Positions 1 to 13,500 of a DNA stretch of 64,000 nucleotides are shown one piece after another (the stretch's first letter is position 1; each line of letters opens with the position of its first letter). This stretch comes from Trachemys scripta elegans. Its lineage: Eukaryota > Chordata > Testudines > Emydidae. Location: NCBI RefSeq assembly GCF_013100865.1, contig NC_048306.1:53103002-53167001 (forward strand). The letters run 5' to 3'. The translations under genes and the position numbers were made by a program. Below the pieces are notes generated by a model that saw nothing but the letters and a program-made list of their open reading frames with translations, searched no databases and had not been told where the DNA came from.

Positions 1-430
1 CCTCCTGGAGGTGTTTTGGGCCATCAAAAGATAACACCCACTGAGGAGTAACAGGTCATAAACTGACACAGCAAAATCCACAGACTTCAGTCGAGAACAA
101 CAACTATAAGAACAGGGTGCGTTGCCATGGGGCTTTGGGTTCGTCTTGCCAACAACTCCAGGAGCATCGGATCACGAATGACAGAGCCCGGCTCCTCTCT
201 GCAACCAATCTGGCTGGCCACTAGATTGATGCAGACTCTGGACTGGTAACTATAACATCAACTGGCAGGAGTGAGTGAGTGAGTGAGTGAGTGTGTGTGT
301 GAGAGAGAGATTGAAAAACATATGTTAGCTGTTGTATTCTCAATAAACGTGGTGTGTTGCCTTTTCCCCTATAAAAAGCTCTTGTGTGCTTTTTATAAGC
401 TTAACAGGTACCTAACAAAACAGCTGACCA
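1..430 (+). repeat. Possible LTR-like repeat remnant
   Basis: This block ends in an AATAAA-type signal near 339 followed by a short GT-rich and T-rich stretch, an arrangement seen at LTR R-U5 boundaries. I see no TG/CA termini or target duplication, and the left end is cut by the window. Class is a guess; it may instead be unique 3' flank of UBE2G2. Confidence 0.25.
271..310. repeat. Microsatellite (GAGT)n/(GT)n/(GA)n
   Basis: Perfect GAGT units pass directly into GT and then GA dinucleotides. It is probably length-polymorphic. Confidence 0.9.
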
Positions 431-1430
431 AAATGTTTACGAAAAGACTGGATTTCCTGACCTACCTCTCTGATTGAAACTGGAAGTTACAATAAATATT
501 TTTAGGGAGTAATTACAGCAGTCATTGAGATCTCTTCTTTGCAAAAGCAGATTCAAAGGCTAGATTTAGACTGACAGCATGATACAAAAACATTGGGCTA
601 TTCTAGACAGCTGAGTCCAAGAGCACCAGCCATTGCTGGAACTGGCCATCTAGAATGAGTCACCTTAGCTAAAAAACTTAAAATCGCTACCTACATTAAA
701 ACAACCTGAAGGTGTTCTTGTTTTAGAACCTCCTTCACTGAGCTACCTTTTTGTGAACTCTGGTGTTGACTATCATCACTGTTTCCAATTTCCCAATGAG
801 ATCACACAACTAAAAATGACTCGCTTTCTGCACACATTTCTGGGTACGATGTTATGCAGAAACGTAAAGCTGATAGTTGTAGCAGGTCACCTAAAACTCC
901 TCTTCCCTGGAACAAGTTCTGGTGGCAGATTGGCCAAATGGGAATATCTGCAAACATGAATATGCTGACCACCTAGCTACTTACGTATTCGTTCACTAAC
1001 CTTTGCTCTGAATCACTGACTGGGGAGAATAAGACTGATTCCACTGCTTGGCAATGCACAATCGCTTGTGCATTTTCCTGGTGAGACCAGGGGGTGGATT
1101 GCAGCAAATGGGTATAAGACTGTGCTAGGCTCAAATTCATGCTTTGTAAAGTCTCCAGATTTTCAATACAACAGAATGAGGTAGCATTGAACAGCCTTTG
1201 CAATAGGACTGACTCCATTTTTGAGTTCTAATAATGTACTTCCTTGCTACATGTTTTAGTCTGTGAGCCAGAGGCTTTTTAAGGGGGGGAAATAATAAAA
1301 AGAATAAAGAGGAAGAATTAGGCCAACGATTTTACAAAATCTGCCTTTTTGGTATCAGCACTAAGCACTGCTCTCTGTCAGCTGGAGAGAAATACAAAAC
1401 ACTGCAGTTTCGTTCTTTTCTTTTTTGTTT
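431..1430 (-). other. UBE2G2: UBE2G2 3' UTR / downstream region
   Basis: This sequence lies immediately downstream of the UBE2G2 stop codon on the minus strand. It has no other coding signal and is AT-rich like a 3' UTR. I found no clear AATAAA on the minus strand here, so the transcript may continue past the left edge. Confidence 0.5.
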
Positions 1431-1543
1431 TTAAAGCCCAAGGGACTTCTGCACAATCTGCTTGGCAATTCTGTTAAACTGTTCTCTGTCTTCCCGCCAC
1501 ATTTTGGAGGCATCAACATTGGCTCCACTTTCATCATTTGGTT
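1431..1543 (-). CDS. UBE2G2: UBE2G2 exon 6 (terminal, with stop)
   Basis: It encodes residues 129-165, from EPNDESGANVDAS to KSLGL, then TAA. It follows a polypyrimidine-AG acceptor (tttcag). It forms the C-terminal helices of the E2 fold. Confidence 0.96.
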
Positions 1544-4500
1544 CTGAAATGAGAAAGACACAACAGATAGGCAGGTTACTCACCGAGGACTCTGGTTCTT
1601 CAAATGCTGCCTCTGCACATTCACCCTCCTGTGTGCCTGAGATACCATCTGCACCAGGGGGAATGTAGTGGCCCTTGGAGAGGAAATTCCACTATATATG
1701 CAGCACCCACCCCCACCCCTTGTTTCACGTATCTCACAGAAAACAGAGGAGAGTTTCAGCAAGGGTTTTTTTGGGGGGAAAAGCTTAAGTGATTGGTATT
1801 GGTGCTCTCTTAGTAGCTGAACCTCAGCACTTTAGACAGTATTTTGTCACCAATGAGGCAGTCAGAAGATTAGTGGAGGTTTCTAACACTGCAGGCTGCC
1901 ACCTGGCAAACCTCTTTCTGGTTCTGGAGTTTCATGAAAACCCAGATTTCTCTCCAGTCCCACCACTGCAGGTCATCGCCTGCACCTGGGGGAAGAGTGC
2001 CCAGAAACACACAACATTCACTTCTAGAGCAACCTTCATCCAAGAATCTGAGAACTTTGCAAACAATATTTAAGCTCCTGTGAGGTCAGCAACTCATTTT
2101 ACAGTCAGCTAAACTGAGGTACAGAGACTTACCCCAAGATTAATAAAGAACAGAGGTGAAAGGAGGGGCATAATTACTTCTTAAGGATCACACAGACAGT
2201 GGCATCTGAGAATAGAACCCAGGAGTCCTGGCTCCCAGCTCCTACCTCTTGCATCTGCTAGTTTGCTTTCATGGTTTGATCACAAGGAATTGGAGCCATT
2301 TCATGACAAGAAGGGAATAAAGCTCATGAACTTGTGACTGTACGTGAACTTCAGATCCAAATTAATCCAACTACGGATGATTTGACCAGTTCAGAGCATT
2401 GAAACACTAATCTGAGGATCGCCAATCTCCAAACCTAGCTTCTTCCAAGCTGTGACCCTCCAAACCTTTCTCACTACTCCTGGAGGATCAGACTGTGAGA
2501 CTCTGTACCTCTAGCAACCTCTCCACTAGGCCCCAGCTGCCTTCAGTTTCCAGTCTCTGGTAGGCACAACTCCAAAGCACACAGTTTGAATCTCCAAGCA
2601 GCCAGGGTCCAGGAGAGAGGCTTCCAGAATCTCTGCTACACAAAAGATATTCAAAGGTGTGTCTCTTGGAAGGGGGAAAAGGGAAACAAAATCATGAGGA
2701 CAGAAGAGTCCAGGCAGCTATTGGAGCACTGGAAAGCCTGGGTAAGATGGTGGCACAATCCAAACCTTTTGAGGCCCACACATCGCTGTATTAAGCCTTA
2801 TTATGTTTAAGGTATAGCTAGGAATTGAACTGATTTGGGGACAGTCTTGATGTTAAAAATGGGAACAAGTAGAGTGCTTTGTGTCCTGTTCATTCAGGTT
2901 TTCTGTTCCTAAAACCTTGGATTTTACATCTTGATGGTCATGCTGTGATTATGGTCGGCTGTAGTATTTCTTCCCTGAGTGTATACATCCAGAATACCTC
3001 TCTAGGTTCTTAGTCAGCCTTCATCATAGCAGCATCTAAGCACCTATATTATATTTTTAATCACTCAGTACCAATTATTCAAGGGACACATTTCTATCTT
3101 CTCCAGTTATTAGATGGCCAAACTTTAGAAATTTATCTCCAGGGTAGAAGTCTGTGTGAAATATTATTACATTAACTACAGGGCTTGCAGGGATATCCCT
3201 GAACCACTGACCTCTTAGGTGACCTATCAGAGTGAGAAGCAAAAACTGAACCCTGATTTCACACACAATCGCAGAGAGCACTAACTGGGCCTCACAGATC
3301 TCCATGGCGGTGCCAAGGGCCTGGAGAGAAGCAGTGTGAGGTTGCATGCAAACCTGGAGCCACCAATTTGCTGATCCAGTCCAGATATTTTTAGGGTACT
3401 GGTACATTAATAAAGCAGTAGGTGGCTGTTATGGCCCTGACAAATCTTGCTGTTGCAGAACAAGGTCTGAGACTTCTGACTGCCCAACAAAGACAAATAT
3501 CAAAGTAAAGACATTAACCATGCTTTAGAAATGCTATCCTAGCTGAGCAACTCCAGATGAGGCACTAATCCTTACCTGCTAACATGCTAACCACTGACAA
3601 GAGGATCTTCTCCACGCTCTGCACTGGGCTCCACCGCTCAGCGCTGCTCTCGTACCCCATGGGATCATCCCCTGGAGCATGCAGAATGGAAATGCAAACT
3701 CGCCCATCTGGGTATACTGAAGAGGAAGCAGAGGAGATGAAAAGCTTTTTATAAATGATACATGTGCCCCTTTGAGCTCCTCAGCCCAGCAATGATTTAT
3801 GTGCAGAGATGACCAGGACTTGCTCAGCCCTTGCCTCCACACAACTGCTCCTGAACCCAAGGGGACACTTTCCCTTCAGAAGGCAACAGGACAAGTTATG
3901 GGTGTTTTGTTATCTTCCCTGAACTAGGAAGGGAGAAACTAACTTTACCACCATTGTAGCCCAGGTCACAGAGGTGGGCTGTAAAAATCAGATCTCATGC
4001 GCAGGAATAAAAATAATACTCTATAGTGAAAGTAGGCAGCAAATTAGAGCCAAACATTTTTCAGCATCGCTACTGCCCAAGCTTCTCTCTCCCAATGACT
4101 CTGCAATACAGATTACTGTACCTCCAGAAAATCGTTACCCTGTAGTTTCCAAAGTGAACCACAATTCATTATTTTCTGCCCATGTTTCTAGCCTCCCTAC
4201 AGCCTTTTGCCCTGTCCTCACCACCCATTCCAAATTACTCTCACCTGCAAATTTCGTTAACATACTCCTTCCGGAACAGAGATGGAGATATTAAGAGTGG
4301 ATCTCACCCCAATCCCCACAATACTCTGCTAGTCTCCTCCCTGCAACTGGATATAAAATACTCTGACACCCCAAGAACTCCACCCTCTGCTGGTCACTGC
4401 TACGCTGACTTGCTGGATTTTCAAAGCAGTGTAGAAAATTTTAGTCCTATAAAGTTAACAGATGATATACAGCTAAGTCACCCAGGCTTCTTGAAAACTT

Positions 4501-7500
4501 CAGTCCCTGCAGAACTTTCCTTACATTAAGGTTGGATCTGTACAGGAGTCAACTGGGAGATCAGTTTCCATGGTGACAGGCATGGTGATCTCAAGAACCT
4601 TGACAATCGGGCAGAGATAAGGGCAATGGGAGCTGGGTGGATTAAACTACCCCTCTTGCTAATGTAATAATATACCATAATGTGCAGGAAGGGCAGAGTA
4701 GGTGAATGATCAGTAGCTGCGCAAATTCCATGGCTTGACATGAAATATGGATTAAACAGGTATCTAAATCTCAGCCAGAACTTAAAGTGGTTGACATTCC
4801 AGAGCTTGTGTACTGGGGTGGGAAACATGCAGGGCAGGTGTGACCAGAGTTTTCCCTCTAGTGTTGTCAGACTTCAACGAATCAGAAGATGGGTCCAGGC
4901 ACATAATTTGAATCATAATAAAAGGTTCACACGTTTTGTGTGTTGCTTTAATAACTAATTAAATCAGTAACCAACAGCTCTGTGCAGAATGCCATGGACC
5001 TGTTCAGAAAATGAGAACTGAGTGCTGGAATAGCATTTGGCGCAGTTTTTAAAATGTATGAGCTTTTGAACACAAGCATTAGTATTATTCAGTAGAACAT
5101 TTTTAAACCCCTACCTGCAGAGAGGAGTCCCGTAAAACCAGTTTGGTTGTGATACTCCAGTCTTTTTAACTGTACACTGTAATACTAAAAGACTAAAAAA
5201 ACCTTTGCTGAAATTCACGTCCAAGAATCTGAGCTGTGCCACGTATTGAACAGAGGCACCTGGCCTCACAGCAACGTCACATCAGGAATCTCAGTAAGAT
5301 GCTACTTTTTCTTCTCTTAAAAATATTCCTCACATTAGCTACTTTTAAGTTACAGAACAGCACAGAAGAATCTACCCCAGATTCAGATTTCTTTTCTAAC
5401 CATACACAACAAGGCATTCACCACCAGAGAATTCAGATGTAGTATAACTGCAAGAGTTCCTGCAGTGATCCCCATGCAAGACAGCCTCACTTGAGTCCTG
5501 ACCCTTGCTGTACCATGACCAAGAAAGCACAATAAGAGAGAGTTAGATTAGGAGAAAAGACAGTCCCAGAAAGACATGAAACTGCCCACTGGTTAGGAGA
5601 GTTCCCACCACACACTTCAGATCTGGGGTTAAATGAGAGAAAATAGCCTTTGTGGGAACACCTGATGTCCTGCTATAATAGTTGCCCCTTTAAAAAATTA
5701 TGTATTAAAATAAAGTCTTTAAAAAAAAACAACCTGTTGAATCAAACTTACTGTTTGGATGAAACATCTCACATGTGAACCTCATCTTCGGAGGACTTAG
5801 AGGATAATCAAGAGGGAAGCTCAGGATAGCTGGGAAAACACCATACTCAAAACAGGTATCCTCTGGGCCCCTAGAAACAAATTAAACAAATTAAGTACCT
5901 GACTGCAGTGTAAATGACTCTCTCTGCAACAGTCATTTATTAAGAGGATTAATTAAAGAAATACAATTTAACCTGGATGTTGTGAACATCAAAAAGAAAC
6001 CGGAAAGAAAATTATATTGCTATCAGTAATCCTGCAATCAGAGTCAAAATGTTAAGAAAAATATTATGCACACACCTGGGATTCCACTAAAATTCAACTA
6101 CTACAGTTACGGTAGGGGACAGAAAAAAAAAGATCCCAGCGGTTGAGCATAACAAAATGATTATTCGTAAAAAACTAAGCGGTTAGGGGCAGGGACTCTC
6201 TTACTGTGTGTTTATAACACTGAGCACAGCAGGGCACAGAACCTGAATGGGGCCGTCAGCTACTACTGCAATAAAAGTAGTAAGATGGCACATCAGTAGC
6301 AGCAAATTACTTATGTGCAGGACACTATTCTTGTGCAATACATGCTAACGTCTATTTGACCGACAGACTTCTGTCCTGTACTGGCCTGGCCAGCATTATC
6401 ACCAATATCCCCCATTTAAAACTGTGGCTAATGACTAAGAACTTGTTGAAACTTGTTCTGAAAAGTCTGATATTTGTTTTCAAGTTTACATTTCAGGAGA
6501 AAGGTGGTGACACATCAACTCCCAGCATCAGTCACTGCTATTCAGAGCTTGTCTCCTCAAAGTACGAAACACAGACATTCAAAGACTGGGTCCCTTCCTC
6601 ACCACTATGGCACACAAAGCATGGTTTGCCCCATGCGACCACTATCTCATTACAACCATGGGAAAAGTGATTGAAATGGCACTGTTAAGTTATTTCTCCT
6701 TAGGTATCCTTAGGTTTCAAGTCCTCTTCACACAGCTTTTGACAGCCAAGTGGACTCAGGGAACTGAAGTTTGTTCCCTGAGCTTTCCTCTATAATGCAC
6801 ACCCAGGGGTGTACTATTTTAGGATATTACTAATGGAGAACTGCTGGCATTTGATTACTGTAAGACAGTGGTCACCAACCGGTCGATCGCGATCTCCGGC
6901 TAGGCAGCAGAGCTGCCGCTAAGACAGGCTCCCTGCCTGTCCCAGCCCCACGCCACTCCTGGAAGCAGCCAGTACGGGGCAGGGGTCTCCCTCCACATGC
7001 TGCTCCTGCCTTTAAGCACCGCCCCTGCAGCTACCATTGACCGGGAATGGGGGTGCTGTGGCCAATGGGAGCTGTGGGGATGATGCTTGCAGAGAGGGGC
7101 AGCGTGCGGAGCCATGTGCTGCCCACCCACCCCCACTCCCCACAGGGGCACACTGGTGCTTTCCAGGAGTGGTGTGAGACCGAGGTAAGCAGGGACCAGG
7201 AGCTGCCAGAGGTCACACCCCAACCCCCTCTCCCGGAGCCAGCACCCCGAACCCCCTTCTGCACCCCAAAGCCCCAGCCCTGACCCCCCTCCCAGAGCAA
7301 GCACCCTGTACCCCCTCCTGCACCCCAACACTCTGCCCCAGCCCAGAGCCCTCTCCAGCACCCAAACTCCCTCCCAGAGCTTGCACCCCTCACCTCCTCC
7401 TGCACCCCAACCCCCTGCCCCAGGCTCAGCCCAGAGCCACCTCCCACACTGCAAACCCCTGGGCCCCAGACCAGAGCTCGCAACCCCACCTGAACTCCAA

Positions 7501-10500
7501 CCCTCTACCCCAGCCCTGTGAAAGTGAGTGAGGGTGGGGGAGAGTGAGTGACGGAGAGATCCTGGGTTGCCCTTAAATTCAAAAAGTGATCTTGGGCGTA
7601 AAAAAGGTTGGAGACCACTGCTCTAAGAAAACCAAGAACAGAGACCCTGTTTTAGGGGATACATACACCTGTCAGGAATGAGACACAGGAGGCAGATAGA
7701 CTGAAAAGCGGTAGGGCAAAGTTCTGTGCTTTCCATTATGCAACACAGATGGTGGCAGATGAGTTTGACTTAACTTAAAAATGGCAGACCAAAGACTACC
7801 AGCTACTAATACCATACCAACACCCAACCAGCACTGGGCCCTTCAGACCACCTGATATCTGAAAGCACCCCACCCAAAGGAGGCCTGCAGGAAAGGGAAA
7901 GAATCAGAACACCTAGTGCAAGTGGTACACAGCCCCAAATATTAGGCCATAAATGGAGCAGTAAGGGCACTAGACACAGTCAACAGTAATTAGTCCTAGG
8001 CTAGGTCTACACTACCCGCCTGAATCGGCGGGTAGAAATCGATCTCTCGGGGATCGAATTATCGCGTCTCGTCGGGACGCGACAATCGATCCCCGAATCG
8101 ACGCTCTTACTCCACCAGTGGAGGTGGGAGTAAGCGCCGTCGATGGGGAGCCGCGGAGGTCAATTTTGCCGCCGTCCTCACAGCGGGGTAAGTCGGCTCC
8201 GATACGTCAAATTCAGCTACGCTATTCGCGTACCTGAATTTGCGCATCTTAAATCAACCCCCCCTGTAATGAAGATCTGCCCCTACAAGCCTAGTTTACA
8301 AAGGAGTTAAGGTCTCACACACACGCAAAGAGAGCACAGCATGGGAGCAAGCCGTGCAGCCAGAGGTGCAGGCGACTGGAGCAACGTGGAGGAAAAGGCC
8401 AGGGATCCACAGGGTTATCATCCTTTTACCTGCTCAGCCTATGCATGAACGTCTAATTGCACAGCCTGCCCACTCAAACCACTTAGCACGCGCACAAATG
8501 GGCCGACATGGCAAAAACTCAATACGTCTGATGCCGATGCTATTTCCCTCGCTAGACACCTCAAAACCCAGCCCTTTGACTCTTCTGCTCACTCTCTCTC
8601 TCACTGGCATACAGCATCTTCACCAGACTGGTAGAGTGGCGCAGCTACATCGGTGCAGCTGTGCTGCTGTAGCACTTCTAGTGTCAACTAGCCCTCAATG
8701 TCATGCAAGCTCCCTGTAGCAACTCCAGCTATGAAAAAGTCACAATGGGAAATGGGTCATTTCAGCTGTATATACCCAATAAGTGTTTTATTCTGTTCCT
8801 CTCTTCCCAGCTGCTGCTCTGCAACATGTCCCATTCCCCACGGACATGGCATGCAACTTCCTTGTTCCCTTCCCCCAGGGGCACTCCTCTCCTACTGGCA
8901 GTTCCAGTCCTGTTGACATCCCCTAGCTGACTGGTTCTCAACCAGGGGTTTGGGGCCCTCTGGGGGGCCGTGAGCCAGTTTCAGGCGGTCCTCCAAGCAG
9001 GGCCAGTGTTAGACTCGCTGGGGCCAAGGGCAGAAAGCTGAAGCCCCACTGCATGGGGCTGGAGCCCAGAGCCCTGACACCTGCAGCTGAAGCCAAAGCC
9101 TGAGTAACTTAGCTTCACAGGGCCCGCTGTGGCTGGGGGCCCCAGGCAATTGCCCTGCTAGCTACCCCCTAATGTCGGCCCTGGCTTTTATATGCAGAAA
9201 ACCAGTTGTTGTGGCACAGGTGGGCCGTGGAGTTTTTCTATCATGTTGCGGGGGACTCTGAAAGGAAAACGTTGAGAACCCCTGCCCTAGCTCTTCTGTG
9301 GGCCATGACTGGCAGGTCCAGTCGGGAGGAGGTGTAAGAGCTGCCCCCACAATGTAGCAGCAGCCTGTAGACTGGTAGAAGCAGATGGAAACAAGGAGTT
9401 ACAAGACACAAGTTGTCCAGAGCAGCAGCAGTTACCCGCTACCATGCCTCATCTAGTCAACAGTCAGCACAGTGGGTTTGTGCAGGAGCCTGTGCACCTT
9501 GCAATAACTATGTATCAACAGAAGTCTTTCCCACTTCAGCATGGCAACTGCCTTGTGCTACCACAGTCATCAGTAGGCAGGCACCCAAACCCTTGTCTAG
9601 TAAGAAACCTCAGATTTCCATTACATGTTTCCTGAGCTCTTCTAAAGAGCACAAACAGTTAACCTGCTCTTATCTCACTCCCCATAAACTTAAAACCAAA
9701 CATGGGGTTGGGAGGGAGGGGAATATCAAAGCTTGCACATTAAATTACTAGGAAGGTCGCAACACTCTGCTCAATTATACCCCCACACACCCCGCTAATT
9801 ACGCAATCCGTCTCCAAGGCATGGTCCAGGATTTGGGCATCTGCACGTCAAGGGGAAATAGCCAGCAGGTATGGCACTTTTGCTTCTTTGAAGATACCTT
9901 TGTGCTCCACACAGGGATGTCAAATATAGCAGCTCAAAAATCATTTTAAAAGATAGGAATTAGGTAGGGACTCATCTAATTGACCTACCAAGAGTCGAAC
10001 TGTCAGTATCAACTGCAGCCACATGTCAGGACGTCTTACCACTTGAGACAAAATACTAAACACTTCAGGAAGCATAATTGCTGTATATGGGGTCCCCACA
10101 CTTCTCAGCTTTCAGACTATTGTTCTGCGACATATCCAAGGCATACACAATGCTGCGTGCAATTACATAGATCAGAGCTCTTGTGAAAGTGTTCTCTATC
10201 ATATGCATCTAGTTCACAAAATAACCAAGTGTCATAGGGTGACCCTGCTTCGACAGGCCATGGTATGACAGGTGAACCTGCCTCAGTTTCCCCATTCAGA
10301 ATCCCAGCAAACAGCCACTCTTAATGCAGATGGCTTTTATGGGGTTAACTTATTATAGAAGTCCTGTGCAAATAATTCACAAAAAAGTCCCACAACTCTA
10401 GTCCAGAATTCCCCCAGCATAGTCTAAACAAGTACATGCAACATACAGCCCGGGTATCTCCCACCAGGCCCCGGCTTCCCAGTACAGTCCTCTCTATCCT

Positions 10501-13500
10501 CATCTCAGGACGCCCTTCTACCTGGAATACATCCCCACTCTTCCCAGTGGGAACCCCCACAGCCTTTGTGCCTGGAGATCATATTTAGCAGGGAACATCC
10601 CTGCCAAGAGAGCATCCTTCACTCCCTTTGGCCATCTCACAGTTCCTCTGGGTCCAACTCTCTGATCCGGGAGATGTGAGTCACTGGGTACCTTTCTGTA
10701 CCTGATTCTCCCTGTCCTTTATAGCCCGCAGGTGCTGTCCTGCCCTCTTAGTTGGCCTGTAGACCGAAGTTCAAGGTCTACAAGTCACAAGTACTAAGTA
10801 GGATTGCTCCTCAAAAGTGTGGGGATTTAGAAAGGCTGGACAGGTTAGTGAGAACGATGAACATAGACACTAGACCTGCGCTTTCTGCTCCTCAGGTTAC
10901 TGTAAGATCAGAGAAACACATAAATAGCCAGCGAGAATCAAAATTACACCACAGTCATGTTTGTCTTCCTCATGGTTAGTCAGGGTAATTCAGTCCTATG
11001 CTTCAGCAAGAAACACCATGAGCTGACATTTATTCTGGTTACAGTTTAAATACATTTATGTATTAAATTCCTGAAAGTGTGTGAGATTTCTCGCATTCCC
11101 TTTTAAAAGCAACAGGCAACCCTGGGGGTTTCTCTGCTCAGATATGCTAATGCATGATAATATGCCCCATTTTTAGGACTTCTGTTAAACATGCCAATTG
11201 TTTTTGTTTTTAGTCATTCGCTGCTGCGGGGATCAAGTTCAAAGGGAAATCATGAAGTGAAACCAAGATGGGATTTTCTACTATGAAATGCATAAGAAGG
11301 GTGTGAATTTTAGACCTAAACAACTTGACAGAATCCCATTAAGTTCAAGTAGTATGCCAAGAGCACTAAAGTTAAGCAGCCATTTGGTAATCCCACCACC
11401 TGGTATGGAAAGGATCTCAAAGCACTCCACAAAACTTGAAGCTTCAACACCTTATGCTATGATCTTGTCTGGCTTCCCATGCTAATCAGTAAGGTGTGCT
11501 GAGTAGTTGGACACCTCCAGGAAAAACTCTGATGATGCGGAAGTTATTACGGCACCACAGCGACTGGTGCTCTTTCCTTCTAGACAGTACAATATGGATC
11601 CAATGCTCCTGTGTGGCGTTAGGGAGCTGCTGGAAATGGCATCTTTCAAATGAAGTGCAAAACCAACTATCACAAAAGATATGTAGCTACAGATAAGTCC
11701 TGGAGTCCCCCTCAGCAAAGTTCACATCGGGAACTACATTCTGCCCACCTACCTGCCTCCCCGTAGTTTCAGCTTGAAGTCACCACTTCTCAAGCTAAAC
11801 TGTTGTGATACTGCACAGAGCCTCAACATAGCCATCCGAAACATGACTAATAACTAACTACCTTTTGATCATGCAAATCTCACATCTTTAACTTTCTCAG
11901 AAAGCTGTGCTCCTCTGGAACAACGGAGATCACAAGGCCCAGGACAAAGCATTCCTGCTTGAGGAGATCCAGCCAAGGAACAAACAATTATATGGAGCAA
12001 ATAATCAAGCAAGCAATTTGCAAATATCTAGCAAATAATAAGGTGAGAGGTAATAGTCAGCATGGATTTGTCAAGAACAAATCGTGTCAAACCAACCTAA
12101 TAGCTTTTTTTGACAGGGAAACAAGCCTTGTGGATTGGGGGTGGGGAGGGTGAGCAGTAGCGATAGATGTGGTATATCTTAGTAAGGCTTTTGGTACTGT
12201 TTCGCATGACCGTCTCATAAACAATAGAAATACAGCCTAGATGGAGCTACTATAAGGTGGGTTCAAACTGGTTGGAAAACCGTTCCCAAAAAATCGTTAT
12301 CAGTGGTTCACTGTCATGCTGGAAAGGCATATCAAGTGGGGTCCCACAGGGATCAGTCCTGGGTCCAGTTATGTTCAATATCTTCATTAATGATTTAGAT
12401 ACAGTAATGGCATAAAGAGTATACTTATAAAGTTTGCAAACCCTCCCTGCTTAGTAATCTGTGCAAGTGCTTTGGACGATAGGATTAAAATTCAAAATGA
12501 TCTGGACAAACTGGAGAAATGGTCTGAAGTAAATAGGATGAAATTCGATAAGGACAAATGCAAAGTACTCCACTTAGGAAGGAACAATCAGTTGCACACA
12601 TACAAAATGGGAAATGACTGCCTAGGAAGGAGTACTGCAGAAAGGAATCTGAGGTGTTACAGTGGATCACAAACTAAATATGTGTCAATGATTTAACACT
12701 CTTGCAATACATCTTGGGATGTATTAGGTGTAGGTTTCCCCCCTCCCATTGGTGGGTAGGGACTTGGGAATAGAAGAGGGAAGAGTGCTGTGGTGGAAAG
12801 GCTCTCTCAAAAACGAAGGCTTTGCAATGTTTCCTAAAGATGGTCAGACTCTGGATTCACCTGAACTCCTCTGGAAGACTGTTCCATTGCCGGAACCCAC
12901 TCACCAGAGAAGACTTTGCTGTGCTTGGTTCCGAGCTTTGTGATCTGCATTGTCCCAGAAAAGCACAGCTGTCATGGTGGTTCGCAGATCAAAATTTCGT
13001 CTTTCATGTAGCTGGGGCTTAATCCATTAATTGCTTTGAAAATTAGGACCAAGGCCGTAAACTTGCATCAGGACCTGACCAGGAACCAGTGAAGGGATGT
13101 GAACATGTGCCTGATGTGATGGCAACCTGAGTCATGGAGAAGGCGGGCAGATGCATTCTGTACTAACTTGTGCATGGTATTCACATTTAGATACAATGAG
13201 TTACAGTAATCCAGCCTGCAGGAGACAAATGCATGAAACACCACGTTCAGGTCCTTGTCCAGAAGGAAAGGATGAAGCTACTGGTATACATGGAAACTGA
13301 TGGTACCTGGTCATCCACATGTAGCAGGGAGTCAGATAGGTCCCTGAGGCTACACCTCTTTGACAAATAGTGGCTGTGAGCCTTCAATGGAAGGCAGAGA
13401 ATGTCTTGGTCAGTTCTTCGAAGTGTTTCCCTCCTTGTGACCAGCATCACTTGAGTCTTACCTGGATTCAGCTTGCGCCAGCTGCTCTTCATCCAAGAGC

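Noticed and set aside
6900..7489. Gly/Trp-rich open frames on minus (184 and 152 codons)
   Set aside because: They are inside the 6866-7620 MITE, made by a GC-rich low-complexity core in which several frames are open.
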